From contig CAXIWF010000056.1 in the NCBI GenBank assembly GCA_964036045.1, positions 24,124 through 88,123 on the forward strand: a stretch of DNA of 64,000 nucleotides, in the 5' to 3' direction. Shown piece after piece: positions 63,203 to 64,000 of the stretch. The notes under the pieces were generated by a model. That model made no database searches. It saw only the letters and a program-made list of their open reading frames with translations, and was not told the origin of the DNA. The stretch comes from Eutreptiella sp. 'Long Island Sound 2002'. Lineage: Eukaryota; Euglenozoa; Euglenophyceae; Eutreptiales; Eutreptiaceae. Positions within the stretch are counted from its first letter, which is position 1, and each line of letters begins with the position of its first letter. The position numbers were made by a program, and so were the translations under genes.

Positions 63203-64000
63203 TCAATTTTCCGAGAATTTTCCGAGGATTTTCCGAGAATTTTCCGAGAATTTTCCGAGAATTTTCCGAGAATTTTCCGAGAATTTTCCGAGAATTTTCC
63301 GAGAATTTTCCGAGAATTTTCCGAGAATTTTCCGAGAATTTTCCGAGAATTTTCCGAGAATTTCCGGAGAATTTTCCGAGAATTTTCCGAGAATTTTCCG
63401 AAAATTTTCCGAGAATTTTCCGAGAATTTTCCGAGAATTTTCCGAGAATTTTCCAAGAATTTTCCGAGAATTTTCCGAGAATTTTCCGAGAATTTTCCGA
63501 GAATTTTCCGAGAATTTTCCGAGAATTTTCCGAGAATTTTCCGAGAATTTTCCGAGAATTTTCCGAGAATTTCCGGAGAATTTTCCGAGAATTTTCCGAG
63601 AATTTTCCGAGAATTTTCCGAGAATTTTCCGAGAATTTTCCGAGAATTTTCCGAGAATTTTCCGAGAATTTTCCGAGAATTTTCCGAGAATTTTCCGAGA
63701 ATTTTCCGAGAATTTTCTGAGAATTTTCCGAGAATTTTCCGAAAATTTTCCGAGAATTTTCCGAAAATTTTCCGAGAATTTTCCGAGAATTTTCCGAGAA
63801 TTTTCCGAGAATTTTCCGAGAATTTTCCGAGAATTTTCCGAGAATTTTCCGAGAATTTTCCGAGAATTTTACCGGAGAATTTTCCGAGAATTTTCCGAGA
63901 ATTTTCCGAGAATTTTCCGAGAATTTTCCGAGAATTTTCCGAGAATTTTCCGAGAATTTTCCGAGAATTTTCCGAGAATTTTCCGAGAATTTTCCGAGAA

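Larger units (their letters stand above)
214..63206 (+). repeat. GTCAA marker units (about 100 copies), HOR boundaries
   Basis: TTTTCCGTCAA differs from the consensus at two neighbouring bases (A8 to T, G9 to C). By eye I count about 100 copies, or about one per 600 bp. Examples (position of G): 214, 1536, 2185, 2691, 2988, 3208, 3714, 8008, 8657, 9174, 9471, 10197, 11759, 13255, 15664, 17467, 19028, 21459, 22636, 24329, 25088, 27100, 29497, 31136, 33499, 34060, 36592, 38612, 40129, 43682, 45175, 47463, 49213, 51028, 53248, 57438, 59198, 60914 and 63202. On the - strand it reads TTGACGG, the only common variant that makes a TGA stop there. It therefore sets the ends of nearly all - strand open frames. 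Confidence 0.9.
1..64000 (+). repeat. 11-bp satellite array (TTTTCCGAGAA)n, whole window
   Basis: Every part of the window reads as head-to-tail copies of TTTTCCGAGAA or a one- to three-base variant. The period is 11: successive 10-base blocks slide by exactly one base. Orientation never changes, and no non-repeat sequence was found at either end or inside. At 64,000/11 this is about 5,800 units. The unit is 4/11 G+C with one CpG, and it splits cleanly into six pyrimidines followed by five purines. A simple satellite of this size fits constitutive heterochromatin of a eukaryote (known biology); species and chromosomal position cannot be read from it. There are no stretches over 300 bases that need separate explanation, because the array fills the window. 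Confidence 0.99.

Noticed and set aside
214-63206. TTGACGG on the - strand as bacterial -35 boxes
   Set aside because: No -10 element at the right distance, and the motif is just the GTCAA variant read in reverse. The context is a eukaryote-type satellite.
1-64000. CRISPR array
   Set aside because: Units are 11 bp and directly adjacent, with no unique spacers.
1-64000. Telomere repeat
   Set aside because: The unit is not G-rich on one strand, is unlike known telomere motifs and does not end at a chromosome terminus in the window. A subtelomeric location remains possible.
1-64000. CENP-B box
   Set aside because: No unit or joint fits the TTCG....A..CGGG pattern.
1-64000. rRNA, tRNA or other structured RNA genes, transposons or virus-derived sequence
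   Set aside because: No non-repeat sequence of sufficient length was found anywhere in the window.
1-64000. Purely artificial or simulated sequence
   Set aside because: The nested duplications with rare shared variants and whole-unit length drift are what unequal exchange produces. Assembly error in exact copy number cannot be excluded without reads.

Overview
The whole 64 kb window is one uninterrupted satellite DNA array. The unit is 11 bp, TTTTCCGAGAA on the + strand (TTCTCGGAAAA on the - strand), in the same orientation from the first base to the last, giving roughly 5,800 copies. I found no unique sequence, gene, RNA gene, transposon or inversion. Both ends of the window lie inside the array, so the full array is longer than 64 kb. 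A simple satellite of this size points to eukaryotic heterochromatin (centromeric, pericentromeric, subtelomeric or a B/sex chromosome) in a long-read assembly. I do not recognise the species. Nearly every unit keeps its CpG, which suggests weak germline CpG methylation or recent homogenisation.

The array has structure above the 11-bp level. Most units match the consensus, but a small set of variant units recurs in fixed order: GTCAA (TTTTCCGTCAA), CTGAG (TTTTCTGAGAA), CGGAG or CAAAG (TTTTCGGAGAA / TTTTCAAAGAA), CCGAAAA (TTTTCCGAAAA) and CCGG (TTTCCGGAGAA). Together they define higher-order repeats (HORs). One is a short block of about 26-27 units (286-297 bp): GTCAA, then CGGAG or CAAAG, two CTGAG, CCGAAAA, two spaced CTGAG, and the next GTCAA. 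The other is a longer, CCGG-containing block of about 40-48 units (440-528 bp).

Above this lie segmental duplications, which I aligned by hand using rare variants: about 6.46-6.48 kb offset (1-3450 with 6462-9933), 1.49 kb (11.28-11.81 with 12.77-13.31), 1.18-1.20 kb (21.09-21.72 with 22.26-22.92), 2.77 kb (23.98-26.60 with 26.75-29.38), 517 bp (29.46-29.97 with 29.98-30.49), 2.36 kb (30.0-31.36 with 32.37-33.72), 1.01 kb (33.50-34.40 with 34.52-35.42), 6.07-6.14 kb (35.77-41.75 with 41.84-47.88), 1,639 bp (48.04-49.64 with 49.68-51.28) and about 520 bp (56.91-57.21 with 57.44-57.73). Most offsets are exact or nearly exact multiples of 11, as expected for in-register unequal exchange.

By region: 0-13.4 kb is regular HOR; 13.5-18 kb is an irregular zone rich in 10- and 12-bp units; 19.0-20.5 kb is nearly pure consensus; 21-51.3 kb is a chain of recent tandem duplications; 51.3-64 kb is regular HOR with fewer large duplications that I could resolve. 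Long open frames exist on both strands, up to 2,626 codons on the - strand at 132-8012. They follow from a stop-free 11-bp unit and I do not call them genes.
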